This document shows, in pieces, positions 34,190 to 43,353 of a stretch of DNA of 64,000 nucleotides. The notes below the pieces were generated by a model, which was given only the letters and a program-made list of their open reading frames with translations, did no database searches and was not told where the DNA came from. Position 1 is the stretch's first letter. Each line of letters starts with the position of its first letter. The stretch is from positions 62,001 to 126,000 of the forward strand of contig CAVPNX010000004.1 of assembly GCA_963706885.1 (NCBI GenBank), read 5' to 3'. Position numbers and translations under genes: made by a program. Origin of the DNA: Prado023 sp963706885 (lineage in GTDB: Bacteria > Actinomycetota > Actinomycetes > S36-B12 > CAIYMF01).

Positions 34190-36870
34190 GCCTGGACCTG
34201 ATGGACTCCGCCGAGATCCGTCGGCGCTTCCTGGACTTCTTCGCCACCCGGGGGCACACGCCGGTGCCCAGCGCGAGCCTGCTGCTCGACGACCCCACCC
34301 TGCTGTTCGTCAACGCGGGCATGGTCCCGTTCAAGCCCTATTTCCTGGGCCAGGCCACACCGCCCTATCCGCGCGCGACCAGCGTGCAGAAGTGCGTGCG
34401 CACCCTGGACATCGAGGAGGTCGGGCGGACCACGCGGCACGCCTCGTTCTTCCAGATGGCCGGCAACTTCTCCTTCGGCGACTACTTCAAGGCCGGCGCG
34501 ATCCCGCTGGCGTGGGAGCTGCTCACCGGGTCGGTGTCCAACGGTGGCTACGGCTTCCCCGAGGAGAAGCTGTGGGTCACCGTCCTCGGCGACGACGAGG
34601 AGGCCATCGACATCTGGCACACGATCGCCGGCGTGCCGATGGAGCGCATCCAGCGACGCGGCCTGAAGGACAACTACTGGCACATGGGCGTCCCCGGCCC
34701 GGGCGGCCCGTGCTCGGAGATCTACTTCGACCGCGGCCCCGAGCACGGCCCGGAGGGTGGCCCGGAGGCCGATGAGGACCGCTACCTCGAGGTCTGGAAC
34801 CTCGTGTTCATGCAGTCCGAGCTGTCCGAGGTGCGCACCAAGGTCGACTTCGACATCCGCGGCGACCTGCCGAACAAGAACATCGACACCGGCATGGGCC
34901 TCGAGCGCATGGCCGCGCTGCTGCAGGACGTCGACAACATCTACGAGATCGACACGACCAAGCACATCCTGGACCGGGCGATGGAGCTGTCCGGGGCGAA
35001 GTACGGCGCCGGGCACAAGGCCGACGTGGACCTGCGGGTCGTCGCCGACCACGCGCGGACGTGTGCGTTCCTGATCGGCGACGGCGTGCTTCCGGGCAAC
35101 GAAGGTCGTGGTTACGTGCTGCGCCGGATCATGCGCCGGGTCGTGCAGAAGATGCGCCTGCTCGGTGCCCACGACCCGTCGATGGGCGAGCTGGTCGGTG
35201 CCGCGATCGAGGCGATGGGCCCGCAGTACCCCGAGCTGGTCGATGCCGCCGGGCGGATCACGTCGATCGCCGTCGGCGAGGAGGCGTCCTTCCTCGAGAC
35301 CCTCGGCCGCGGCACCACGTTGCTCGACACTGCGGTCACGAAGGTGAAGGCCTCCGGCGGCAGCGTCCTGCCCGGTGACCAGGTGTTCGCGCTGCACGAC
35401 ACCTACGGCTTCCCGTTCGAGATCACCCTCGAGATGGCCACCGATGCCGGCGTCGAGGTCGACGAGGACGGCTTCCGCCGCCTGATGGGCGAGCAGAAGG
35501 AGCGCGCGAAGGCCGACGCCCGCACCCGCAAGGCCGGTCTCACGCCGGCGACGGTGTATCGCGAGGTCATGGACTCCTCAGGGGTCACCGACTTCACCGG
35601 CTACACGGAGGTGGTCAGCGAGGGCGTCCTGCGCGGGCTGCTCGTCGACGGGCAGTCCGTCGCCGCGGCCGGGCCCGGGGAGCACGTCGAGGTGATCCTG
35701 GACCGGACCCCGTTCTACGCCGAGGGTGGCGGCCAGATCGGCGACCAGGGCGTGATCCGCCTGGCCGACGGGGCGCTGCTGGAGGTCTACGACGTCCAGC
35801 AGCCGGTGCCCGGGCTGTTCGTGCACCGGGCCACGGTCGCCGACGGGCAGGCCGAGGTGGGCGTGGGCGCGATCGGGCAGGTCGACCTGCCGCGCCGGCT
35901 GGCCATCTCCCGGGCGCACACCGCGACCCACATGATCCACAAGGCGTTCCGCGAGATCCTCGGCGAGACAGCGACCCAGATGGGTTCGGAGAACTCCCCG
36001 GGCCGGTTGCGCTTCGACTTCCCGAACCCCGCGCCGGTGCCGCAGTCGGTGATGAACGACGTCGAGGACCGGGTGAACACCCTGCTGCTGGACGACCTCG
36101 AGGTCACCGCGCAGTACATGAGCCAGGAGGACGCGCGGGCGATCGGCGCCATGGCGCTGTTCGGCGAGAAGTACGGCGACAGCGTGCGCGTGGTCTCCGT
36201 CGGCGACTGGGCGCGCGAGCTGTGCGGCGGCACCCACACGGCGCGCTCCGGGCAGCTCGGCGTGGTCAAGTTCCTCTCCGAGGCGTCGATCGGCTCCGGC
36301 GTCCGGCGCATCGAGGCCCTGGTCGGGGCCGACGCGTACCGGCACCTGGCGCGCGAGCACATCCTGGTCACCAACCTCTCGCAGATGGTCAAGGCCCGGC
36401 CCGAGGAGCTCACCGACCGGATCGGCGGGCTCCTGGAGCGGCTCAAGGAGGCCGAGGCCGCGATCGCGAAGATGCGCAAGGTCGCGGTGATGGCCAACAT
36501 CGAGGGCACGATCGGCACCCGCCATGACATCGGCGACACCCGGGTCTGGACCTACTCGCTGCCCGACGGCTCAACTGCAGCCGACCTGCGCGAGGCGACC
36601 AACGCCGCCCTGCAGATGGTCGCCAAGGACGTCCCCGTCGTCCTGGTGGGGGCTGCGGTGGATGCCGGCAAGGTCTCGCTGCTGGTCTCGGTCAACCCGA
36701 TCGGGGTGAGCGCCGGCCTGAGCGCGCGCGACATCCTGGCTGCGGCCCTCCCGGCGGTCGACGGCCGCGGCGGGGGCAAGGCCGACACCGCCCAGGGTGG
36801 CGGGTCCCGGGCGGAGGGCGTCGAGGCTGCCCTGGCCGCCGCGCGTGAGTACCTGGCGGCCCGCGCATAG
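34186..36870 (+). CDS. alaS: Alanine--tRNA ligase
   Basis: This is an 894-residue full-length class II synthetase. The catalytic core starts SAEIRRRFLDFFATRGH and includes FQMAGNFSFGDYFK. The editing domain has the zinc-site residues in AHTATHMIHK (HxxxH) and CGGTHTARSG (CxxxH). A coiled coil and the C-Ala/DHHA1 domain with a Gly-rich GRGGGK segment end the protein. The stop overlaps the ruvX start by one base (TAGTG). Confidence 0.97.
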   Translation: MSLDLMDSAEIRRRFLDFFATRGHTPVPSASLLLDDPTLLFVNAGMVPFKPYFLGQATPPYPRATSVQKCVRTLDIEEVGRTTRHASFFQMAGNFSFGDYFKAGAIPLAWELLTGSVSNGGYGFPEEKLWVTVLGDDEEAIDIWHTIAGVPMERIQRRGLKDNYWHMGVPGPGGPCSEIYFDRGPEHGPEGGPEADEDRYLEVWNLVFMQSELSEVRTKVDFDIRGDLPNKNIDTGMGLERMAALLQDVDNIYEIDTTKHILDRAMELSGAKYGAGHKADVDLRVVADHARTCAFLIGDGVLPGNEGRGYVLRRIMRRVVQKMRLLGAHDPSMGELVGAAIEAMGPQYPELVDAAGRITSIAVGEEASFLETLGRGTTLLDTAVTKVKASGGSVLPGDQVFALHDTYGFPFEITLEMATDAGVEVDEDGFRRLMGEQKERAKADARTRKAGLTPATVYREVMDSSGVTDFTGYTEVVSEGVLRGLLVDGQSVAAAGPGEHVEVILDRTPFYAEGGGQIGDQGVIRLADGALLEVYDVQQPVPGLFVHRATVADGQAEVGVGAIGQVDLPRRLAISRAHTATHMIHKAFREILGETATQMGSENSPGRLRFDFPNPAPVPQSVMNDVEDRVNTLLLDDLEVTAQYMSQEDARAIGAMALFGEKYGDSVRVVSVGDWARELCGGTHTARSGQLGVVKFLSEASIGSGVRRIEALVGADAYRHLAREHILVTNLSQMVKARPEELTDRIGGLLERLKEAEAAIAKMRKVAVMANIEGTIGTRHDIGDTRVWTYSLPDGSTAADLREATNAALQMVAKDVPVVLVGAAVDAGKVSLLVSVNPIGVSAGLSARDILAAALPAVDGRGGGKADTAQGGGSRAEGVEAALAAAREYLAARA

Positions 36871-37322
36871 TGCGCCCCGGGGTGCGGATCGGGATCGACG
36901 TCGGTTCCGTGCGGATCGGCGTGGCCCGCACGGATCCCTCCGGGCTCTTGGGGGTCCCGGTGGAGACGGTGGCGCGCGGGGAGGGGGACCTCGAGCGGAT
37001 CGCCGCGATCGTGGCCGAGCACGAGGCGGTTGAGGTCGTCGTCGGGCTGCCGCTGTCCATGTCGGGCCGGCCGGGACCCGCCGCAGCCCTGGCCCGCGAG
37101 TTCGCGGTCCAGCTCGTGCCCGCGGTCGCGCCGATCCCCGTGCGACTGGTCGACGAGCGGTTGTCCACCGTCTCAGCCGCCCGGGATCTGCGGTCCGCCG
37201 GGCGGTCGTCGCGCACGAGCCGCGCCGTCGTGGATCAAGCGGCCGCTGTGGTGATCGTCCAATACGCTGTTGACAGTGAGCGCGCGACCGGCGTCGCGCC
37301 CGGAGTCCTCGTTCAGGAGTGA
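36870..37322 (+). CDS. ruvX: Holliday junction resolvase-like protein RuvX (YqgF)
   Basis: This is a 150-residue RNase H-fold protein with the family start RIGIDVGSVRIGVARTD, the middle VVVGLPLSMSG, and VRLVDERLSTVSA. It is linked to pre-16S rRNA 5'-end processing in bacteria. The GTG start overlaps the alaS stop. The order alaS-ruvX-mltG-aroE is conserved in actinobacteria. Confidence 0.93.
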   Translation: MRPGVRIGIDVGSVRIGVARTDPSGLLGVPVETVARGEGDLERIAAIVAEHEAVEVVVGLPLSMSGRPGPAAALAREFAVQLVPAVAPIPVRLVDERLSTVSAARDLRSAGRSSRTSRAVVDQAAAVVIVQYAVDSERATGVAPGVLVQE

Positions 37323-37323
37323 G

Positions 37324-38445
37324 ATGAGCAACCTCGGCCTGCAGATGTCGTCGGACAGCCGCCCGCCCGAGGGTCCACGGCACCGTGGCCGCTCGTGGAT
37401 CGCCATCCTGCTCAGCCTCGGCGTCCTGGCGATGATCGGCTTCGGCATCAAGTTCGCCATCGAGAATGTCCCGAGCTTCGGTGGACCGGCGGACTACGCG
37501 GGGGAGGGCACGGACCCGGTCGAGGCGCGCGTCGAGGACGGCCAGACCCTGGCCGAGATCGGCCGGACGCTCAAGGACCTCGGGGTGGTGGCCTCCGTGG
37601 ACGCGTGGCTCGAGGCCACCAAGGCCGAGCCGAAGTCCAAGACGATCGGACCGGGCCTCTACGACATGCGCAAGGAGATGAGTGCTGCGGCGGCCGTGGA
37701 CCGGATGATCGACCCGGAGGCACGCATCACCGACAAGCTCCTGCTGCGTGAGGGGCTGCGGTTCACCGAGAGCATCGAGACGATCTCGAAGGCGACCGGG
37801 ATCTCGGAGAAGAAGCTCGTGGCGGCATCGAAGGGGGGCAAGATCGGGCTGCCCAAGTACGCCGACGACAATGCGGAGGGGTTCCTGTTCCCGGCCACCT
37901 ACGAGCTGGAGAAGGGCGAGTCGGCCACCGACGTCCTGTCCCGCCTGGTGGATCGCTGGGACCAGGCCGCGGCCAACGTCGGGCTCGAGGCCGGAGCCGC
38001 GAAGAACGGGGTCACCCCGTACGAGGCGTTGATCATCGCCAGCCTCGTCCAGTCCGAGGGGATTCCCGAGGACTTCGAGAAGGTCGCCCGTGTCATCTAC
38101 AACCGGCTCGACCCGGACACCTGGGGCGGGACCTACGGGTACCTGCAGCTGGACGCGACCATCAACTACGCCCTGGGCAAGTCGGACATCAACCTCACGA
38201 CCGAGGAGCTGCAGAACACCGACTCGCCGTTCAACACGTACAAGAACCCGGGCCTGCCGCCCACCCCCATCAACTCGCCAGGGGAGGCGGCGATGGAGGC
38301 CGCGGTGAACCCCGCCGAGGGCGACTGGCTGTACTACGTGACGGTGAACCCGGACTCCGGCGAGACCAAGTTCACCGCCGACTACAACGAGTTCCTGGGC
38401 TTCAAGGCCGAACTGTCCGAGTGGCTGGCCGCCAACCCCGAATGA
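37324..38445 (+). CDS. mltG: Endolytic murein transglycosylase MltG
   Basis: This is a 373-residue protein with a basic cytosolic start, one membrane helix (about residues 25-46) and a YceG-like domain outside the membrane. Hallmarks are ALIIASLVQSEGIPEDF with the catalytic Glu, VIYNRL, LQLDATINYALG and NTYKNPGLPPTPINSPG. It cuts nascent peptidoglycan strands. The ATG at 37324 has a CAGGAG site, and an upstream in-frame GTG or ATG overlapping ruvX is less likely. The stop overlaps aroE (ATGA). Confidence 0.94.
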   Translation: MSNLGLQMSSDSRPPEGPRHRGRSWIAILLSLGVLAMIGFGIKFAIENVPSFGGPADYAGEGTDPVEARVEDGQTLAEIGRTLKDLGVVASVDAWLEATKAEPKSKTIGPGLYDMRKEMSAAAAVDRMIDPEARITDKLLLREGLRFTESIETISKATGISEKKLVAASKGGKIGLPKYADDNAEGFLFPATYELEKGESATDVLSRLVDRWDQAAANVGLEAGAAKNGVTPYEALIIASLVQSEGIPEDFEKVARVIYNRLDPDTWGGTYGYLQLDATINYALGKSDINLTTEELQNTDSPFNTYKNPGLPPTPINSPGEAAMEAAVNPAEGDWLYYVTVNPDSGETKFTADYNEFLGFKAELSEWLAANPE

Positions 38446-39419
38446 CCACCGAGCCCGCCGGCACCCCCACCCCGCCCAACGCCCCGCCCGACCCCCCGTC
38501 CGGCAAACCCTCCCGGACGGTACAGAGCCTCCCGTCCGGCGTGGAGGGTCTGAACGCAACGGGAGGGTCTGCGGCCGGGGTGCGGCGGCGTGCGGCGGTG
38601 CTCGGCAGCCCGATCGCGCACAGCCTCTCGCCTGTTCTGCACCGTGCCGCGTACGCCCAGCTCGGACTGGACTGGACCTACGACGCCATCGAGGTCGACG
38701 AGGCGGGCCTGCCCGGCTTCCTGGCCGGCTGCGGGCCGCAGTGGGCGGGGCTGTCGCTGACCATGCCGCTCAAGCGGGCCGTGCTGCCGCTGCTGGACAG
38801 CGCCAGCGACCTCGTCGGGATCGTCGGTGGGGCGAACACCGTGGTGTTCACCGACGGGGGACGGGTCGGGCACAACACCGACGTCGCCGGGATGCTCGGG
38901 GCGCTGCGGGGGATCGACGCCCAGCCGGGTCCCGCGATGGTGCTCGGCGGCGGCGCCACGGCGGCTTCGGCGCTGGCGGCGCTGGCCGGCCTGGGATGTG
39001 CCAGCGTGGTGGTCTGCGCCAGACGTCCTGAGGCGGCCGGCGAGCTGGCGGTGGTCGCCGAGCGGCTCGGGGTGGCCCTGGAGGTGCGCGGGTGGCCGCA
39101 CCGGCTGCCGTCCCGCGAGGAGGCGGCCATCGTGGTGTCCACGGTCCCGGCCTCCGCCGCAGCTGGGCTCGGCGGCGTGGTGGACGCAGATCCTGGGTGG
39201 CTCCTCGACGTCTCCTATGCCCCGTGGCCCCCGGACCTCCTGACCGCCTGGGTCGCGGCGGGTGGGCGCGCGGTGGCCGGTGACGAGATGCTGCTGCTCC
39301 AGGCCGTCGAGCAGGTTCGGCTCATGACGGGGCGAGATCCCGACGTCGGGGCCATGCGCGGTGCCTTGAGGGCTGAACTCGAATGGAGCAGAGCCGTTCA
39401 AGCCTCCGGGGGATCCTGA
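38442..39419 (+). CDS. aroE: Shikimate dehydrogenase with palindrome-derived N-terminal extension
   Basis: This is a 325-residue enzyme that reduces 3-dehydroshikimate with NADPH. The core begins at AVLGSPIAHSLSPVLH (SxS shikimate site) and includes LSLTMPLKRAVLP (catalytic Lys), NTDVAGM (Asp) and the GGGATAASAL nucleotide loop. About 46 residues precede the core. They include a 24-residue stretch encoded by element PE-A (38503-38572). The ATG at 38442 overlaps the mltG stop. A GTG at 38580 (VRRRAAVLGSP) could start a protein without the extension but lacks a clear ribosome binding site. Confidence 0.9.
   Translation: MTTEPAGTPTPPNAPPDPPSGKPSRTVQSLPSGVEGLNATGGSAAGVRRRAAVLGSPIAHSLSPVLHRAAYAQLGLDWTYDAIEVDEAGLPGFLAGCGPQWAGLSLTMPLKRAVLPLLDSASDLVGIVGGANTVVFTDGGRVGHNTDVAGMLGALRGIDAQPGPAMVLGGGATAASALAALAGLGCASVVVCARRPEAAGELAVVAERLGVALEVRGWPHRLPSREEAAIVVSTVPASAAAGLGGVVDADPGWLLDVSYAPWPPDLLTAWVAAGGRAVAGDEMLLLQAVEQVRLMTGRDPDVGAMRGALRAELEWSRAVQASGGS
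38503..38572. repeat. Palindromic element PE-A, copy 1 (5' part of aroE)
   Basis: This 70-bp element has nested arms. The outer pair is GCAAACCCTCCCG with CGGGAGGGTCTGC, and the inner pair is CAGAGCCTCCC with GGAGGGTCTG. It aligns without gaps to 59672-59741. It stays open in the aroE frame, coding GKPSRTVQSL and following residues. Confidence 0.8.
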
Positions 39420-39563
39420 CGAAACACCAGCCGAGGAGTGGGGCTGGCCCACGCCTGATGCATCTGGTGAGGGTCCCATGGAGCTGAGGCTGGTGATGGG
39501 CGTTCCGCTCGTCCGTGCCGGGGCTCCCTGGCCTGATCCGGGCACCCCAGGAGGGCCGACACG

Positions 39564-41345
39564 ATGACGATCAACCTCTCCGGCAGCCTGTCCGAGTTCA
39601 GCCTGTCCGAGGTGCTGTCGCTCCTCGGGATGGGCGGTCGCACAGCACTCATGCAGGTGACCACCGCCGATGCCGTGGGCACCGTGCACCTGGTCGAGGG
39701 CCGGATCTCGTCGGCCACCTCCGACAGCACCCGGGCGAGCCTCCTGCGCGGCATGGTGGCCGCCCTTCCGGTGCCGGCCGACGACCTCGCCCAGGCGTTG
39801 ACGTCCGAGGAGCCGGTCCGGACGCTGGTGGAGTCCGGCGTCGTGGAGCGGGATGCCGCCCAGCAGGTTGCCTGCGAGCACGCCACCGAGGGGATCGGCG
39901 AGATGCTCGACTGGGCGACCGGTGAGTTCGCTGTGTGGGTCGGGATCCATGACCCGGCGGACCTCGGCGTGCGGCTCGAGGTCGAGCAGACACTGGCCGC
40001 AGCCGGCCAGCGCGCCCAGGAGTGGCGGGACCTCCGCTCGGCCCTGCCGGAGTCCGACACGGTGCTGGCGCTGGTCTCCGAGGTGGATCAGGCGCCGGTC
40101 CTGGACCGTGACGACTGGGTGCTCCTGGCCCGCGTCGACGGACGCCGGACGCTCACCGAGGTGCTGGCCGCGATGGGGGCCTCGCCGTTGGCTGCCGGCC
40201 ACCGCCTGGTTGAGCTGATGGGTCGGGGCCTGGTGTCGGTGCAGGTGCGCGGCGGCGATGTCGAGCAGCAGCAGGCCAACCAGATGATCGACGCCTTCGA
40301 GGCGGGGCCGGTTGACGGGGTGATCGAGCTGGCCGCGGCGCCGGACCCGGAGTTCGTGCCGGACGTGCATGACCTGTTCGTGACCGAGCCCGAGGCCGTG
40401 GAGGAGTGGCAGGTCGCCGGATCCGAGCCGTGGGTCGTCGCAGAAGCGGCGCCCGTGGACGGGCTCGACCACGCCGGGCACGTGGCCGAGGAGGAGCACG
40501 CACCGGCGGGATGGGCCGCCCTGGTCGCCCCGGAGTTCCCATCCGGACCCGAGGCGGTGATGTCCCAGAGCTTTCCGGAGCAGGTCGAGCCGGTGGCATA
40601 CGACCTCGACACTCCGCCAGCCGCCGAGTCCCTGACCTTCGACGATCCGACACCGGCGTTCGAGGTGGCGCCCGTGGCGTTCGAGGCCGAGCCGCCGGTC
40701 TTCGACCTCGACGTGGACACGAGCGTTTCCGAGCCGGTCGCCTACGACCTGGAGGCCGAGGGCTTCGCGCAGGCGCCCGTTGCCGAAGCGGTCGAGGTGC
40801 CGGTCGAGGCCCCGGTTGAGGACGTGGTCGAGGCTCCGGTGTCCTTCGCGGTGGAGCCGGAGGTGGCCCCTGCTGCGGAGTCGTTCTCCTGGTCCCCGTG
40901 GGCCCAGGAGATGGGCCTCGGCGAGGCGCCGGTCGCCGCGGCAGAGGTGGCGCCGGTCGGGTACGGCTTTGCGGACATGGTCGAGGACGACCACGGCCCC
41001 AGCCACACCGCGGACTACCCGGTGCCGCTGGAGCCCGTTGGGGTCATCGAGTACGGCCAGGACGCGATGGTCGTGGCTGGCCCGGCCGATGAGGTCGCCC
41101 AGTTCGTGGAGGTCGCCCAGTTCGTGCCGCAACCGCGTGATCCCGGCGATGGGTTCGCCGATCCTGCTGCGCAGGTGGGAGCCCACGCGGCCAGCCTCGA
41201 GGCGGAGAACGGCCCGGACTTCGGCGCCGAAGTGGCCACCGACCACTCGGAGTCTCAGGCCCTCGAGGCGCAGCCCGAGCCGGCCCCCGATCCACTGGCC
41301 GGAGGGCTCCTCGCCCAGCTGATGTCCAGCGTCCGAGGACTGTGA
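39564..41345 (+). CDS. DUF4388 (PatA-like) protein heading the pilus cluster
   Basis: This is a 593-residue protein. Residues 1-95 fit DUF4388, beginning INLSGSLSEFSLSEVLSLLGMGGRTALMQV. That domain is found in PatA-type regulators and in proteins linked to gliding or pilus control. A second helical region runs to about residue 240. The remaining 350 residues are acidic and low in complexity, with recurring units such as EPVAYDLE, EAPVEDVVEAPV and FEAEPPVFDLD, ending LLAQLMSSVRGL. No membrane segment is seen. It starts at an ATG after AGGAGGG and precedes pilB. A regulatory or scaffold role in piliation is inferred. Confidence 0.75.
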   Translation: MTINLSGSLSEFSLSEVLSLLGMGGRTALMQVTTADAVGTVHLVEGRISSATSDSTRASLLRGMVAALPVPADDLAQALTSEEPVRTLVESGVVERDAAQQVACEHATEGIGEMLDWATGEFAVWVGIHDPADLGVRLEVEQTLAAAGQRAQEWRDLRSALPESDTVLALVSEVDQAPVLDRDDWVLLARVDGRRTLTEVLAAMGASPLAAGHRLVELMGRGLVSVQVRGGDVEQQQANQMIDAFEAGPVDGVIELAAAPDPEFVPDVHDLFVTEPEAVEEWQVAGSEPWVVAEAAPVDGLDHAGHVAEEEHAPAGWAALVAPEFPSGPEAVMSQSFPEQVEPVAYDLDTPPAAESLTFDDPTPAFEVAPVAFEAEPPVFDLDVDTSVSEPVAYDLEAEGFAQAPVAEAVEVPVEAPVEDVVEAPVSFAVEPEVAPAAESFSWSPWAQEMGLGEAPVAAAEVAPVGYGFADMVEDDHGPSHTADYPVPLEPVGVIEYGQDAMVVAGPADEVAQFVEVAQFVPQPRDPGDGFADPAAQVGAHAASLEAENGPDFGAEVATDHSESQALEAQPEPAPDPLAGGLLAQLMSSVRGL

Positions 41346-41418
41346 TGGCTGGGCCGCCCGCAGGGGTGGCCCGGGGCCCGGCACCGGAGATGCGGGGACC
41401 CGCGGGGGAGCGTGGGCC

Positions 41419-43086
41419 GTGAAGCAGTTGGGAGACGTCCTGCTCGAGCGTGGCCTGGCCACGCCCGAACAGGTCTATGAAGCCGGGCAGGAGCAGCGCC
41501 GGGTCGGGCGCAGCATGGGCCGGGTCCTGGTGGACCAGGGTGTGCTCAGTGAGGCCGACCTGGTCGCGGCACTGGCTGCCCAGGTCGGGCTGGACTACGT
41601 CGACCTCGGCGATGCGCTGATCGACCCGTCGGCCACAGCCCTGGTCCCCGGTTCGCTGTGCCGGCGGCACATGCTGGTCCCGGTGCGGTTCGTGGACGGC
41701 AAGCTGGTCATCGCCATGGCCGATCCGGCCAACGTCATCGCGCTGGACGACGTGCGGACGATCGCCCAGGTCGACCTCAAGCCGGTGGTCTCCACGCGCG
41801 GGGACGTCATGGCGGCGATCGCGCGTGCCTACCGCGCCGGGGACGAGCTGGACAGCCTCAGCACGGCGATCGAAGTGCGTGCCCCCGAGGAGGAGGACCT
41901 CTCCCGGATCAAGGAGGTGGTCGAGGATGCCCCGATCGTCAAGTTCGTGAACCTCCTGATCACCCAGGGCATCCAGGACGGCGCCTCGGACATCCACATC
42001 GAGCCGGCTGAGGAGGACATGCGCGTCCGGTTCCGAATCGACGGCGTCCTGCACGAGGTGATGCGCTCGCCGAAGTCGATCCAGTCGGGGGTCACCAGCC
42101 GACTGAAGATCATGGCGGAGATCAACATCGCGGAGCGGCGGATCCCCCAGGACGGGCGGCTGTCGGTGAACGCCTACGGTCGCAAGGTGGACCTGCGCGT
42201 GGCGACCTTGCCGACCGTGTGGGGCGAGAAGGTCGTCATGCGCATCCTGGACAACACCACAGCGATGCTGGACCTCAAGGACCTCGGGTTCACCGGGGGC
42301 AACTTCGATCGCTACCAGACCAGCTATCTCAAGCCCTACGGGATGATCCTCGTGACCGGGCCGACTGGGTCCGGCAAGTCGACCACGCTGTACTCGACGC
42401 TGCACCAGATCAACAAGCCCGAGGTGAACATCATCACCGTCGAGGACCCGGTCGAGTACCGGCTCCCCGGCATCAACCAGGTCCAGACCAATGCCAAGGC
42501 GGGGCTGACGTTCGCCGCCGCGCTCCGGTCGATCCTGCGCGCGGACCCCGATGTGGTGCTCATCGGCGAGATCCGCGACCACGAGACCGCCCAGATCGCG
42601 ATCGAAGCATCCCTCACCGGCCACCTCGTGCTCGCCACGCTGCACACCAACGACGCGCCGTCGGCGGTGACCCGCCTGATCGAGATGGGTATCGAGCCGT
42701 TCCTCGTCGGGTCGGCGCTGGACTGCGTGCTTGCCCAGCGACTCGCGCGGAGGTTGTGCAGCAAGTGCAAGGAGCCCTACAAGCCGACCCCGGAGACCCT
42801 GATCGCGGCTCGCTACCCGTGGAAGCCCGACGAGCCGATCCCGACCCTGCATCGTGCGGTCGGGTGCGCCAAGTGCGCCAAGACGGGGTACAAGGGCCGG
42901 GTCGCCCTCCATGAGGTGATGAGCGTCAGCGAGGCGGTCGAGCAGCTCACGGTCGAGCGGGCGTCCTCGGCCGCCATCGAGACCGTGGCGCACTCGGAGG
43001 GCATGGTGTCCCTGCGCCTGGACGGCATGCACAAGGTGGAGATGGGGATCACGTCGCTGGACGAGATCCTGCGCGTCGTGGTGTGA
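41419..43086 (+). CDS. pilB: Type IV pilus assembly ATPase PilB
   Basis: This is a 555-residue GspE/PilB ATPase that powers pilin polymerisation. The N-terminal MshEN/GspE-N domain (LGDVLLERGLATPEQVYEAG) is followed by the ATPase core. Walker A is GPTGSGKSTT, the Asp box is VNIITVEDPVEY, Walker B is VLIGEIRD, and the His box is TGHLVLATLHT. The zinc-binding tetracysteine is in LCSKCK...GCAKCAKTGYKGR. The GTG start has GGGGGAG upstream. The gene is intact. Confidence 0.96.
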   Translation: MKQLGDVLLERGLATPEQVYEAGQEQRRVGRSMGRVLVDQGVLSEADLVAALAAQVGLDYVDLGDALIDPSATALVPGSLCRRHMLVPVRFVDGKLVIAMADPANVIALDDVRTIAQVDLKPVVSTRGDVMAAIARAYRAGDELDSLSTAIEVRAPEEEDLSRIKEVVEDAPIVKFVNLLITQGIQDGASDIHIEPAEEDMRVRFRIDGVLHEVMRSPKSIQSGVTSRLKIMAEINIAERRIPQDGRLSVNAYGRKVDLRVATLPTVWGEKVVMRILDNTTAMLDLKDLGFTGGNFDRYQTSYLKPYGMILVTGPTGSGKSTTLYSTLHQINKPEVNIITVEDPVEYRLPGINQVQTNAKAGLTFAAALRSILRADPDVVLIGEIRDHETAQIAIEASLTGHLVLATLHTNDAPSAVTRLIEMGIEPFLVGSALDCVLAQRLARRLCSKCKEPYKPTPETLIAARYPWKPDEPIPTLHRAVGCAKCAKTGYKGRVALHEVMSVSEAVEQLTVERASSAAIETVAHSEGMVSLRLDGMHKVEMGITSLDEILRVVV

Positions 43087-43099
43087 GCCGCGGCGGTCA

Positions 43100-43153
43100 A
43101 CCGCCACCCCCGTCCCCCGCCGCCCCCGCCCCCCGGCCGCCCCCGCCCCCGAG
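43100..43153. repeat. C-rich tract next to PE-C copy 2
   Basis: At least six runs of five or six C, separated by one to five bases, lie just after pilB. They end directly at the CAAGATC border of PE-C copy 2. The complementary strand could fold into G-quadruplexes. A similar tract borders PE-C copy 3. Confidence 0.6.
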
Positions 43154-43252
43154 CAAGATCACGGTTTCGTCCAACTCTCGGGCGCCCCCAGCGGTTTCGT
43201 CCAAACCTCGGTCGGCTCCAGGGCCTCGAACTTGGATGAAACCGGCGACCGG
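43154..43252. repeat. Palindromic element PE-C, copy 2
   Basis: This copy aligns over 99 bp with copies 1 and 3. CAAGATCACGGTTTCGTCCA at the left end and CTTGGATGAAACCGG near the right end are partly complementary. The right terminus is degenerate (no GATCTTG). An inner GGTTTCGTCCAA repeats the left arm. It fills the middle of the 267-base gap between pilB and pilT, where I see no gene. Confidence 0.7.
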
Positions 43253-43353
43253 CGGTCGGTCCGTGAGCGTTCCTGCTCAAGTCACCCCACCTCCCGCACC
43301 GATGCAGCACGCAGAGGGCCCTTGCCCTCGTGGCGTCGATGCGCGGAGGGAAC

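Noticed and set aside
39420..39563. Riboswitch (cyclic di-GMP type) before the DUF4388 pilus gene
   Set aside because: No conserved GEMM core such as GGGCAAACC or the paired GGGACGCAAAGCC segment could be matched.
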